Assembly: GCA_030645575.1 (NCBI GenBank)
Contig: JAUSMJ010000049.1
Location: forward strand, 1 to 41,203
Reading direction: 5' to 3'
Length of the DNA stretch: 41,203 nt
Source: Caulobacter sp.
Lineage (GTDB): Bacteria > Pseudomonadota > Alphaproteobacteria > Caulobacterales > Caulobacteraceae
This document shows positions 32,264-40,096 of the stretch, one piece after another (position 1 is the first letter of the stretch; the number at the start of each line of letters is the position of its first letter). The notes under the pieces were generated by a model. It ran no database searches. It was given only the letters and a program-made list of their open reading frames with translations, and had not been told where the DNA came from. Both the position numbers and the translations under genes were made by a program.

Positions 32264-34132
32264 ATGACCCAGCCCGATATCCGCGTCGCCGGAAACCTGT
32301 TCCTCGACCGACACGGCCGCCAGATGACGCTGCGGGGCGTCAACCTGGGCGGCGACACCAAGGTCCCCTGGCCCGGCGGCGGGACAGAGAACCCGTCCGA
32401 CTTCAGCGACCATCGCGACGTGTCCTTCGTCGGCCGGCCGTTCCCGCTGGCCGAGGCGGACGAGCACCTGGCCCGCATCGCCGGCTGGGGCTTCAACACC
32501 CTGCGGCTGTTGACCACCTGGGAGGCCGTCGAGCACGCCGGGCCGGGTCGGTATGACGAGGCCTATCTCGACTATTTCGCCGCCGTGGCGCGCAAGGCGG
32601 GCGAGCACGGTCTGTATGTGTTCATCGACTTCCATCAGGACGTCTGGGCGCGGATGAGCGGCGGCGACGGGGCGCCGGGCTGGACCTTCGAGGCGGCCGG
32701 GCTGGATATCCGCTGCTTCCACGCCTCGGGCGCGGCCCTCGTGATGCAGAACGCCTACGACTACGCCGACGTTGAGCGGCGCCAGGCCAGCTACCCGACG
32801 ATGGTCTGGAGCTCCAACTACCGGCTGCCGGCCAACGGCGCGATGTGGAGCCTGTTCTGGGGCGGCCGGTTCTTCACGCCCGACTTCGAGGTCGAGGGGC
32901 AGAACATCCAGGATTTTCTGCAGGGCAGTTACCTCGGCGCCATGGACGCCGTGGCCGCCCGGCTGAAGGACCTGCCCAACGTCATCGGCTTCGACACGCT
33001 CAACGAGCCGGGCTACGGCTGGTATGCGACGCCGCTCCACTACCGCCATCTGAGACGTACCGACGAGCGACCGTTTCATCCGCCGGACGGCCCGGCGCTG
33101 TCGCCGCTGGACCAGCTCGATATCCTGGCCGGCAAGCCGACGACCGTGCCGGTGCTCAGGCGCAGCGAGGTGGTCGGCGAGCGGCTGTTCAACCCGGACG
33201 GCGTGCGGGTCTGGACCGGGGCCGATCCGTTCGAGGCGCATCTGCGCGAGGACCTGTTCACCCACGCCGGCGGGCATGAGCTCGGCCTGTCGGAGAACGC
33301 CTACGGGCCGTTCTTCCAGCGGGTCGCCGAGACCATCCGGGCGCACAATCCGGGCTGGGCCGTGTTCGCCGAGATGGACCCCTGGGCCTCGACGTCCCGG
33401 CGCGGTTTTCCCGAGACCCTGCCGGAGCGGACGGTCAACGCCAGCCACTGGTATGACGCCCGCCTGCTGCACACCAAGGACTATGACGCCAGCGCCGATC
33501 CGGCCGAGACGGCGGCCCGCTATGTTCGGCAGCTGGACTACTTTCGCCGCGAGGCCGACGCTTTCGACGGCGGCGCGCCGGCCCTGATCGGCGAGTTCGG
33601 CATCCCCTACGATCTCGACGGCGGCGAGGCCTACGAGGCCTGGAGCCGGGGCGAGCGGGAAGGGATCTGGGCCAAGCACGAGGCGGCTCTGACGGCGATG
33701 TACGACGCCCTCGACCAGCTGCAGCTGCATTCGACCCACTGGAACTACACGGCGTCCAACCGCAACGACCTGCGCATTGGCGACCGCTGGAACCAGGAGG
33801 ACCTGTCGATCTTCTCGGCCGACCAGATGGAACGGGGGACCGACGGCGGGCGGGCCACGGCGGGCTTCTGCCGGCCGTTCGCGCGGGCGGTGCAGGGCCG
33901 GCTGGTCGAGGTCGCCTTCGATCGGGCCCAGGGCGTGTTCCGGCTGGTCTGGGACGCCGATCCGTCGATCGCCGCCGCGACCGAGGTCTATGTCCCGACC
34001 CTGCAGTTCCCGCGCGGGTTCGAAATCGAGATCGAGGGCGACTGGGACGCCGCCGGCGAGGAGGGCGACCAGTTGCTGTCGATCAGCGCCCGGTCGGCCG
34101 GGCGGATGACCCTGACGCTGGTGGGGAAATAG
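32264..34132 (+). CDS. GH5 family glycosidase, endoglycoceramidase-like
   Basis: This 622-residue protein has a GH5 (clan A) barrel followed by a beta-rich C-terminal domain (about 520-622). TLRGVNLGGDTK, NTLRLLTTWEAVE and FIDFHQDVWAR mark the barrel. The acid/base glutamate is in GFDTLNEPGYGW, and the nucleophile is in ALIGEFGIPYDLDGG. The long form with THWNYT resembles endoglycoceramidases and related glucosylceramidases more than cellulases. There is no signal peptide, so it probably acts in the cytoplasm. That would suit turnover of the cell's own glycolipids, but the substrate is inferred. No ribosome site is seen; TTGTGA-N18-TAGGCT just upstream would give an almost leaderless transcript. 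Confidence 0.85.
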   Translation: MTQPDIRVAGNLFLDRHGRQMTLRGVNLGGDTKVPWPGGGTENPSDFSDHRDVSFVGRPFPLAEADEHLARIAGWGFNTLRLLTTWEAVEHAGPGRYDEAYLDYFAAVARKAGEHGLYVFIDFHQDVWARMSGGDGAPGWTFEAAGLDIRCFHASGAALVMQNAYDYADVERRQASYPTMVWSSNYRLPANGAMWSLFWGGRFFTPDFEVEGQNIQDFLQGSYLGAMDAVAARLKDLPNVIGFDTLNEPGYGWYATPLHYRHLRRTDERPFHPPDGPALSPLDQLDILAGKPTTVPVLRRSEVVGERLFNPDGVRVWTGADPFEAHLREDLFTHAGGHELGLSENAYGPFFQRVAETIRAHNPGWAVFAEMDPWASTSRRGFPETLPERTVNASHWYDARLLHTKDYDASADPAETAARYVRQLDYFRREADAFDGGAPALIGEFGIPYDLDGGEAYEAWSRGEREGIWAKHEAALTAMYDALDQLQLHSTHWNYTASNRNDLRIGDRWNQEDLSIFSADQMERGTDGGRATAGFCRPFARAVQGRLVEVAFDRAQGVFRLVWDADPSIAAATEVYVPTLQFPRGFEIEIEGDWDAAGEEGDQLLSISARSAGRMTLTLVGK

Positions 34133-34160
34133 TTTCCTTCTCCCGGTGGGCGAGCGAAAG

Positions 34161-35408
34161 TCAGGCCCGATCCAGCCTGAGAATGTCCACCGTCTCGCCC
34201 GCCCGGGCCGCGGGGGCGCCCGGCAACCGGCGGAGCAGCGCATCCGCCGCGGCGAACACCGTCACCAGCGAGCTGTCCTGATCGGCGAAGGCCGTCACGC
34301 CGTCCGGGCCGAGTCTCGCCCGCATCCAGTGTTCTCGCGGGCCGTTGGCGGGCAGGGGGGCGGCCAGGCGCGCCGTGTCGAGATGTATGGCCCTCGTCGC
34401 GCCCTGCAGCGCCAGGACCAGCGGCCTCAGAAACAGCTCGGCGCAGACGAAGGCCGAGGCCGGGTTGCCGGGCAGGCCAAGCACCAGCCGGCCATCGCCC
34501 AGCCGGCCAAACCAGGTGGGCTTGCCGGGGCGCACGTTGACGGTTTCGACATCCAGCTCCAGCCCCAGCGTCGCCAGGGCCGGCTTGACCAGATCGTAGT
34601 CGCCGACGGAGGCGCCGCCGACGGTGACGATGACGTCGGCCTCGATATCGCGCACGGCCGCCGCGATGGCGTCCGCGTTGTCGCCGGTCGAGGCCAGCCG
34701 CGTGGGCGCCCCGCCCCAGCGGCGGATCATCGGCAGCAGGCCGGCGCTGCCCGACTCGTAGATCTGGAACCGTCCGGCCTCGGTTCCCGGCGCGGCCAGC
34801 TCCTCGCCGGTGGCCAGCACCGCGATCCTCGGCCTTCGCGCGACCTGGACGCTCGCGCGGCCCGCCGCCGCGGCCAGCGACAGCCGCCAGGGGTCGAGGC
34901 GCGTTCCCGGCTCCAGCAGTACGCCGCCGGCCCGGAAATCGCCGCCACGCGGCCGGATGTTGTCGCCCGCGCCCTCGACCGGCCCCATCCGCACGAGATC
35001 GCCGTCGCGCTCGGCGTTTTCCTGGATCACCACCAGGTCGGCGCCGGCCGGGACCGGGGCGCCCGTGAAGATGCGCACGGCCTCGCCGGTCAGCAGCGTT
35101 GGCGCGTATCCGCGCCCGGCCGCGCTTTCGCCGACGACGATCAGGGTCGCCGCCTGGCCGACGTCGGCGCGCCTGACCGCCCAGCCGTCCATGGCCGAGG
35201 CGTCGAACGGCGGCTGGTTGCGAGTGGCGACGATCGCGTCAGCCAGCACACGACCGTCGGCCTCGGCAAGCGCGACAGCCTCGGCCGGAAGCGCGGCCGC
35301 CCGGGCGAGCATCCGCGCCCGGGCATCATCGACGCTGAGGTTTCTCGGGCCGCGGATGGGGTTAGCCGACGAAGGCCCGCTCGAGGACGAAGTCGCCGGG
35401 TTCGGCAT
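34161..35408 (-). CDS. moeA: Molybdopterin molybdenumtransferase
   Basis: MoeA inserts molybdate into adenylylated molybdopterin to make the molybdenum cofactor. The 415-residue protein contains RNQPPFDASAMDGWAV (about 63-78), GEAVRIFTGAPVPAGADLVV (about 108-127), PRIAVLATGEEL and VNVRPGKPTWFGRL with GLPGNPASAFV, all family markers. The ATG used has AGAAGG 6 bases upstream and makes the first 47 bases overlap the end of fpr, so the two are translationally coupled. The first 22 residues are serine- and proline-rich and not part of the fold. It is convergent with the GH5 gene. No other molybdenum-cofactor gene is in the window. Confidence 0.93.
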   Translation of the reverse strand: MPNPATSSSSGPSSANPIRGPRNLSVDDARARMLARAAALPAEAVALAEADGRVLADAIVATRNQPPFDASAMDGWAVRRADVGQAATLIVVGESAAGRGYAPTLLTGEAVRIFTGAPVPAGADLVVIQENAERDGDLVRMGPVEGAGDNIRPRGGDFRAGGVLLEPGTRLDPWRLSLAAAAGRASVQVARRPRIAVLATGEELAAPGTEAGRFQIYESGSAGLLPMIRRWGGAPTRLASTGDNADAIAAAVRDIEADVIVTVGGASVGDYDLVKPALATLGLELDVETVNVRPGKPTWFGRLGDGRLVLGLPGNPASAFVCAELFLRPLVLALQGATRAIHLDTARLAAPLPANGPREHWMRARLGPDGVTAFADQDSSLVTVFAAADALLRRLPGAPAARAGETVDILRLDRA

Positions 35409-36180
35409 TGGAGCCTTCTTTCAGACCGTGGCTCTCGATCAGAGCGGCCATGTCCTTGATGAAGGGCATGGAGCCGCACAGCATGATCCGGTCTTCCTCC
35501 GGATTGAAGCGTTCTTCGGCGAGACCGAGGTCGCGGAAGATCCGGCCGGACGTGATCAGGTCGGGGAACCGGCCCTGCCGCTCGAACGGCTCGCGGGTCA
35601 CGGTCGGGTAGTAGACGAGCTGGGCGCGGGCCTCGTCGCCGACCAGGGGGTCGTCGAAGATCTCGGCGGTGAACAGGTCGCGATAGGCCAGTTCGGAAAC
35701 CTCGCGCACGCCATGGGCCACGATCACCTGGCCGAAGCGGGCGTAGGCGTCCGGGTCGCGGGCCACCGACAGGAAGGGCGCCAGGCCCGTGCCGGTGCCG
35801 AACAGGAACAGCCGCTTGCCCGGGCGGACCGCGTCCAGCACCAGGGTGCCGGTCGGCTTCTTGCCCATCAGCACCGTGTCGCCGGGCTGGATATGCTGCA
35901 GGCGCGAGGTCAAGGGGCCGTCCTGGACCTTGATCGACAGGAACTCGATCGTCTCGGCCCAGGCCGGGCTGGCGATCGAATAGGCGCGCAGGACCGGCTT
36001 GCCGCCATCCTCGCCGGGCAGGCCGATCATCACGAACTCGCCCGAGCGGAAACGGAAACTGTCAGGCCGGGTGATGGCGAAGCTGAACAGCCGGTCGGTC
36101 CAGTGCTTCACCCACAGCACGGTCTCTTCGAAGTAGGGGCTCGCCTTCGCGGGCGCCGCCGGGGCTTCGGCCGTCGTCAT
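35362..36180 (-). CDS. fpr: Ferredoxin--NADP reductase
   Basis: Fpr is an FAD enzyme that moves electrons between NADPH and ferredoxins. The 272-residue protein has the bacterial subclass layout: RAYSIASP (FAD binding), the GTGTGLAPFLSVARDP nucleotide loop, and CGSMPFIKDM near the end. The C terminus is ERAFVG, close to the usual EKAFV ending. Start MTTAEAPAAPAK was chosen because the length then fits the family; an upstream ATG 16 codons earlier has no ribosome site. In other bacteria Fpr reduces Bfd to free iron from bacterioferritin, and both partners are present in this window. Its 3' end overlaps moeA. Confidence 0.94.
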   Translation of the reverse strand: MTTAEAPAAPAKASPYFEETVLWVKHWTDRLFSFAITRPDSFRFRSGEFVMIGLPGEDGGKPVLRAYSIASPAWAETIEFLSIKVQDGPLTSRLQHIQPGDTVLMGKKPTGTLVLDAVRPGKRLFLFGTGTGLAPFLSVARDPDAYARFGQVIVAHGVREVSELAYRDLFTAEIFDDPLVGDEARAQLVYYPTVTREPFERQGRFPDLITSGRIFRDLGLAEERFNPEEDRIMLCGSMPFIKDMAALIESHGLKEGSNAEPGDFVLERAFVG

Positions 36181-36306
36181 CACAATCGGAAATCCCTGAA
36201 GACCCCGAGGGGCCGCCGCCTTCTCCATGTGATGCGGCGCGGCGTGATGTCAACGCGAGGAAGTCTCGGAGGGGAGTCAGGAAGGCTGTTTGACCTGTCG
36301 CTCCGC

Positions 36307-36335
36307 TTGCCCCGAAATGCGCCGCCTGCTACATC
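36307..36335 (+). promoter_or_regulatory. Promoter of tRNA-Trp and the secE-nusG unit
   Basis: TTGCCCC (36307-36313), 14 bases, then GCTACATC (36328-36335) fits the Caulobacter housekeeping form TTGACGS-N10-14-GCTANAWC, with a perfect -10 part. It lies about 65 bases before the tRNA. A similar pair precedes rplK. Confidence 0.65.
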
Positions 36336-36399
36336 GCGCGGCTTCCGGTTGGCCGGGCGCGCCGCAGGGGATTCCCTGGGGCGTTCTTGGCGTTGCTGG

Positions 36400-36475
36400 A
36401 GGAGTGTAGCTCAGCTGGTAGAGCGTCGGTCTCCAAAACCGAAAGTCGTGGGTTCGAGTCCCTCCACTCCTGCCA
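36400..36475 (+). tRNA. tRNA-Trp (anticodon CCA)
   Basis: The acceptor stem AGGAGTG/CACTCCT pairs perfectly and the 3' CCA is encoded. The D-arm GCTC-AGCTGGTA-GAGC is standard, the anticodon stem TCGGT/ACCGA surrounds CTCCAAA with CCA as anticodon, and the T-arm GTGGG-TTCGAGT-CCCTC is normal with one G-U-like position. The tRNA-Trp, secE, nusG order is common in bacteria. secE starts 60 bases downstream. Confidence 0.97.
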
Positions 36476-36535
36476 CCCTATATACGGGGCGCGATGGTCG
36501 CGTTCCGACCTGTTGAAAGAGTTTCAACCCGTCCA

Positions 36536-36844
36536 ATGGCCAAGAAAACGGGCAACCTCGCCGCGATGAAACAGCGCGCCGCCAAGGCCGCCGCCGTTGT
36601 CGCGCCGGCTGGACAGGCGCCGTCCGCCGTGGCCGCGCCGAAGAAGCCGTTCAACCCGGTGCTGTTCTTCCGCGAGGTCCGCGCCGAGGCCCGCAAGATC
36701 ACCTGGACCAGCCGCAAGGAGACCTGGATCACCTCGGTGATGGTCCTGATCATGGTCGTGATCGCGGCCGTGTTTTTCTTCGTGGTGGACTGGCTGCTCA
36801 GCGGCGCCGTCTCGCTGCTCCTCAAACTCGCGAACGCGGGATAA
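36536..36844 (+). CDS. secE: Preprotein translocase subunit SecE
   Basis: SecE is an essential clamp-like subunit of the SecYEG channel. The 102-residue protein has an alanine/lysine-rich start, then NPVLFFREVRAEARKITWTSRKETW (amphipathic region; key RAEARKITW at about 49-57) and one transmembrane helix (about 65-88). This is the single-helix form found in most bacteria, with a longer N-terminal tail. MAKKTGN was chosen as the start; an ATG 14 codons earlier lies too close to the tRNA. nusG begins four bases after its stop. Confidence 0.95.
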   Translation: MAKKTGNLAAMKQRAAKAAAVVAPAGQAPSAVAAPKKPFNPVLFFREVRAEARKITWTSRKETWITSVMVLIMVVIAAVFFFVVDWLLSGAVSLLLKLANAG

Positions 36845-36848
36845 TTCC

Positions 36849-37430
36849 ATGACCACGCAGACCGCCGCCGAGGCCATCGTCAAGGCCCCGTCCAACCCGA
36901 ACCACAAGTGGTACATCGTCCACGCCTACTCGAACTTCGAGAAGAAGGTCGCCGAGCACATCCGCGACCAGGCCAAGAACCAGGGCCTGGAAGACTGCTT
37001 CTCGGAAATCCTCGTGCCGACCGAGGACGTGGTGGAAGTCCGCCGTGGCCGGAAGATCAACTCCGAGCGCAAGTTCTTCCCCGGCTACGTGCTGGTGAAG
37101 ATGGACCTGACCGACGAAGCCTATCACCTGGTCAAGAACACTCCGAAGGTCACCGGCTTCCTCGGCAGCGCGTCCAAGCCGATGCCGGTCTCCGAAAAGG
37201 AAGTCCAGCGCATCGTCGGCGCGATCGAGGAGGGGGTCGAGCGGCCCAAGCCGACGATCAGCTTCGAGATCGGCGAGCAGGTCCGCGTCACCGACGGCCC
37301 CTTCGCCAGCTTCAACGGCACGGTCGAGCACGTCGACGAGGACCGCGCCCGCCTGCACGTGGCCGTCTCGATCTTTGGTCGCGCGACCCCGGTCGAGCTG
37401 GAATACAACCAGGTCGAAAAGGTCAGCTGA
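36849..37430 (+). CDS. nusG: Transcription termination/antitermination protein NusG
   Basis: NusG binds RNA polymerase, reduces pausing and links it to Rho or the ribosome. The 193-residue protein has the NGN domain (KWYIVHAYSNFEKKVAEHI near 20-38, FFPGYVLVKMDL near 75-86, and GFLGS) and a C-terminal KOW domain (GEQVRVTDGPFASFNGTVE near 142-160) ending VELEYNQVEKVS. It is slightly longer at the N terminus than E. coli NusG. It follows secE by four bases. After it come a pair of repeats and then the separate promoter and leader of rplK. Confidence 0.97.
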   Translation: MTTQTAAEAIVKAPSNPNHKWYIVHAYSNFEKKVAEHIRDQAKNQGLEDCFSEILVPTEDVVEVRRGRKINSERKFFPGYVLVKMDLTDEAYHLVKNTPKVTGFLGSASKPMPVSEKEVQRIVGAIEEGVERPKPTISFEIGEQVRVTDGPFASFNGTVEHVDEDRARLHVAVSIFGRATPVELEYNQVEKVS

Positions 37431-37448
37431 CCGAAACACCAATTCACT

Positions 37449-37552
37449 CGTCATCGTCGGACTTGTTCCGACGACCCATGAACGCCGACGACCGTGGTTT
37501 TCCCGGGAAACACCGAGTGCATGGGTCCTCGCGACAAGCGCGAGGATGACGG
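37449..37552. repeat. Inverted pair of REP-like units, kind C copy 2, between nusG and rplK
   Basis: The left unit (37449-37480) is identical to the kind C arm at 20979. The right unit (about 37521-37552) has the same TGGGTC...GATGACGG frame and ACAAG loop, but its stem is CTCGCG/CGCGAG instead of GTCGGA/TCCGAC. Pairing is kept while the sequence changed. A small palindrome TTTCCCGGGAAA lies between. Confidence 0.85.
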
Positions 37553-37567
37553 CGGTTGGGGGTGCGG

Positions 37568-37596
37568 TTGTCCTGAACGACAGCACCTGCTACACG
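37568..37596 (+). promoter_or_regulatory. Putative rplK-rplA promoter
   Basis: TTGTCCT (37568-37574), 14 bases and GCTACACG (37589-37596) follow the same pattern and spacing as the tRNA-Trp promoter. The transcript start near 37603 would leave a leader of about 98 bases that includes two stem-loops. Confidence 0.5.
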
Positions 37597-37630
37597 CCGC
37601 CGCTTCCCCGACCCAGGTCGAGGATCAAAT

Positions 37631-37683
37631 CCGTGGGAGGGGTCTGCCCGCACCACGGCCGCATAGGCGCTTTGACTAGCGCC
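37631..37683 (+). promoter_or_regulatory. rplK leader stem-loops, possible L1 binding site
   Basis: The first stem-loop (37631-37658) has an outer stem CCGTGG/CCACGG and an inner stem GGG/CCC with a TCTG loop. They are separated by an internal loop of GAG facing GCA, which resembles the bulged stem recognised by ribosomal protein L1. The second (37666-37683) is GGCGCT/AGCGCC around TTGACT. They lie 18-70 bases before the rplK ATG, the expected place for L1 feedback on the L11-L1 message. Confidence 0.5.
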
Positions 37684-37700
37684 GCTTAACGGAGACAGAG

Positions 37701-38132
37701 ATGGCCAAGAAGATCTTGGGCTACATCAAACTGCAGGTGAAGGCTGGCTCCGCCACGCCGTCCCCGCCCATCGGCCCGGCTCTGGGTCAGCGCGGCGTCA
37801 ACATCATGGGCTTCTGCAAGGAGTTCAACGCGCGCACCGAAAAGGAAGTGAAGGGCACGCCCCTGCCGACGGTGATCACCGTCTACCAGGACAAGTCCTT
37901 CACCTTCATCACCAAGACCCCGCCCGCGACCCACTTCATCAAGGAAGCCCTGGGCCTCAAGTCCGGCTCGACCAAGCCGGGCCGCGACAGCGCCGGGACG
38001 ATCACCCGCACCCAGCTGCGCGAGATCGCCGAAGGCAAGATGAAGGACCTCAACGCCAACGACGTTGAGGCCGCCGCCCGCATCATCGAGGGCTCCGCCC
38101 GTTCGATGGGCCTGCAGATCGTGGAGGCGTAA
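37701..38132 (+). CDS. rplK: Ribosomal protein uL11
   Basis: uL11 forms the base of the GTPase-associated stalk. The 143-residue protein begins [20 protein letters not shown] and contains [23 protein letters not shown] (about 23-45; key [11 protein letters not shown]) and the C-terminal RNA-binding part with [21 protein letters not shown] and [13 protein letters not shown]. The family start is clear, and GGAGA precedes it. It follows its own promoter and leader, and rplA starts four bases after its stop. Confidence 0.98.
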   Translation: MAKKILGYIKLQVKAGSATPSPPIGPALGQRGVNIMGFCKEFNARTEKEVKGTPLPTVITVYQDKSFTFITKTPPATHFIKEALGLKSGSTKPGRDSAGTITRTQLREIAEGKMKDLNANDVEAAARIIEGSARSMGLQIVEA

Positions 38133-38136
38133 GATC

Positions 38137-38826
<690 letters not shown>

Positions 38827-38852
38827 GCGCCGGACCTGTCGCAAGACAACGG

Positions 38853-38880
38853 ACGGGCGGGCTCGCAAGGGCCCGCCCGT
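38853..38880 (+). terminator. Hairpin after rplA, probable terminator
   Basis: ACGGGCGGGC (38853-38862) pairs perfectly with GCCCGCCCGT (38871-38880) around an 8-base loop. Only TCTGCGTTT follows, a poor T tract, so termination may be partial or the hairpin may protect the message end. Confidence 0.6.
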
Positions 38881-38901
38881 TCTGCGTTTGGGCCGCCGGT
38901 C

Positions 38902-38938
38902 TTGGTAAACTGGCTAGCCGATGTTATGCTTTGGCTAG
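38902..38938 (+). promoter_or_regulatory. Promoter and operator repeats of the VapBC module
   Basis: TTGGTA (38902-38907) and TATGCT (38925-38930) are spaced by 17 bases. TGGCTAG occurs twice (38911-38917 and 38932-38938), 21 bases apart, i.e. two helix turns; the first lies within the palindrome GGCTAGCC. These flank the -10 and are likely antitoxin binding sites. GGAGG at 38941-38945 serves vapB. Confidence 0.6.
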
Positions 38939-38950
38939 ACGGAGGCTCCC

Positions 38951-39190
38951 ATGCCGTTCCATGTGAGAGACGAAGAGACCGACACGCTCGTTCGGGAACT
39001 GGCGCGCCGCGAGGGTGTCGGCCTGACGGAAGCCGTAAAACTCGCCGTCAAGGACAAGCTTGATCGGAAGGATGAGGCTGTCGCCCTTAAGCTAGCGGCG
39101 ATGAAGGCCATCAGCGACGAAATCGCCAAGCTTCCGCGGACCGGCCTGAAGGCGGACAAGGCGTTCTTTGACCAACTTTCAGGCGACTGA
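38951..39190 (+). CDS. vapB: VapB-type antitoxin
   Basis: This 79-residue antitoxin begins MPFHVRDEETDTLVRELARR and contains GVGLTEAVKLAVKDKLDRKD (about 23-42), the ribbon-helix-helix type start of the VapB group related to mycobacterial Rv0623-like proteins. The C-terminal half (AISDEIAKLPRTGLKADKAFFDQL) should bind the toxin. GGAGG stands 5 bases before the ATG. Its stop overlaps the toxin start by one base (TGATG). Codons are less G/C-ending than those of the ribosomal genes on both sides. Confidence 0.88.
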   Translation: MPFHVRDEETDTLVRELARREGVGLTEAVKLAVKDKLDRKDEAVALKLAAMKAISDEIAKLPRTGLKADKAFFDQLSGD

Positions 39191-39585
39191 TGTTCGTCGA
39201 TGCATCGGCCCTGTGCGCCATCATGCTGGATGAGCTCGACCGCGCCCTGTTTGAGCGGCAATTGGTCGAGGCAGCCGACCCAGTAACGTCGCCCATCGCC
39301 ATCTGGGAGACCGTTCGGGCAATGACACGCGAGATCGATATTGACGTGCTCGAAGCCAGAAGGCGGCTCGCCGCATACCTGGATATCGTGGAGGTTGGCG
39401 TTGCCGCGATCGGAAAGGCCGAGGGAGACGCTGCCGTCGAGGCGTTCGACCGATTTGGCAAGGGCCGCCACCCAGCTCGTCTGAACATGGGCGACTGTTT
39501 CGCATACGCCTGCGCGAAGGCGTTAGGCCGGCCCTTACTGTTCAAGGGCGACGACTTTTCGCAAACAGATATCGAGCGGGCCTGA
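39190..39585 (+). CDS. vapC: VapC-type PIN-domain ribonuclease toxin
   Basis: This 131-residue PIN-domain protein starts MFVDASALCAIMLDE with the first metal aspartate D4. E40 in AIWETVRAM, D101 in NMGDCFAYACAKALG and D121/D122 in LFKGDDFSQTD complete the acidic site. The NxGDCFAYAxA and LLFKGDDF pieces are typical of the VapC subgroup paired with Rv0623-like antitoxins. The toxin should be an RNase, with its target unknown. Its stop is immediately next to the stop of the opposite-strand gene (TGATCA). Confidence 0.9.
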   Translation: MFVDASALCAIMLDELDRALFERQLVEAADPVTSPIAIWETVRAMTREIDIDVLEARRRLAAYLDIVEVGVAAIGKAEGDAAVEAFDRFGKGRHPARLNMGDCFAYACAKALGRPLLFKGDDFSQTDIERA

Positions 39586-39858
39586 TCAGCACGGCAGCGC
39601 GGCGAAGTCGTCCCCGGCGCGCAGCTCGGCGGCCTTGAACACGGCGCTGGGCGCTACGGCCTTCCAGTAGACGGCGTCTTCGGTGCGGCCCAGGCCGGTG
39701 CGCTCGATACAGCGCAGCCGGCGGGCGGCGGCGATGGTCAGCAGCTGGGCGTGGCGGCCGCGCGGCGTCTGGACGGGCTGCGGCGCAAAGGCGCGCAGCC
39801 GGCGCGTGTCGATGCCGGTCCAGGGTGCGCTGAGGCCCGGGGAGGGAGCCATCTTCAT
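39586..39858 (-). CDS. Hypothetical protein, 90 aa
   Basis: I do not recognise this protein. The frame is supported by strong coding bias: nearly all third positions of its codons are G or C, and few changes would have kept that on the other strand. The product is basic, with MKMAPSPGLSAPWTGIDTRR at the start, RGRHAQLLTIAAARRLRCIE in the middle and AELRAGDDFAALPC at the end. No signal peptide or membrane segment is seen. No clear ribosome site precedes either ATG (codons 1 and 3). It is convergent with vapC and lies upstream of the rplJ promoter in the opposite direction. Confidence 0.6.
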   Translation of the reverse strand: MKMAPSPGLSAPWTGIDTRRLRAFAPQPVQTPRGRHAQLLTIAAARRLRCIERTGLGRTEDAVYWKAVAPSAVFKAAELRAGDDFAALPC

Positions 39859-40061
39859 CGGTAAGGCTTTCGTCGTCGGCGGGGCGCTGCGTTCGGCGCG
39901 CCCGCGTCCGGCGTCTGATCGGCTTCGCGATCCTGATCCCCAGATGGGGACAACCTGTGGATAGTTCCGGCGCGCGGCCAAATTCTGTCCAGATTCCAAC
40001 CGTTTGCGCCCAGGTTGACGGAGCGCCGTTCGATCAGGCGAGCGCGGTGTCCGGGTCTGGC

Positions 40062-40090
40062 TTGAGTTTCCGGCCGCCTTCCTCTATATG
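40062..40090 (+). promoter_or_regulatory. Promoter of rplJ-rplL
   Basis: TTGAGT (40062-40067), a 17-base spacer and TATATG (40085-40090) give a good sigma-70-type promoter. The upstream 200 bases (39859-40061) hold no gene or clear structure on this strand. The transcript should start near 40097. Confidence 0.65.
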
Positions 40091-40096
40091 CGCCCA

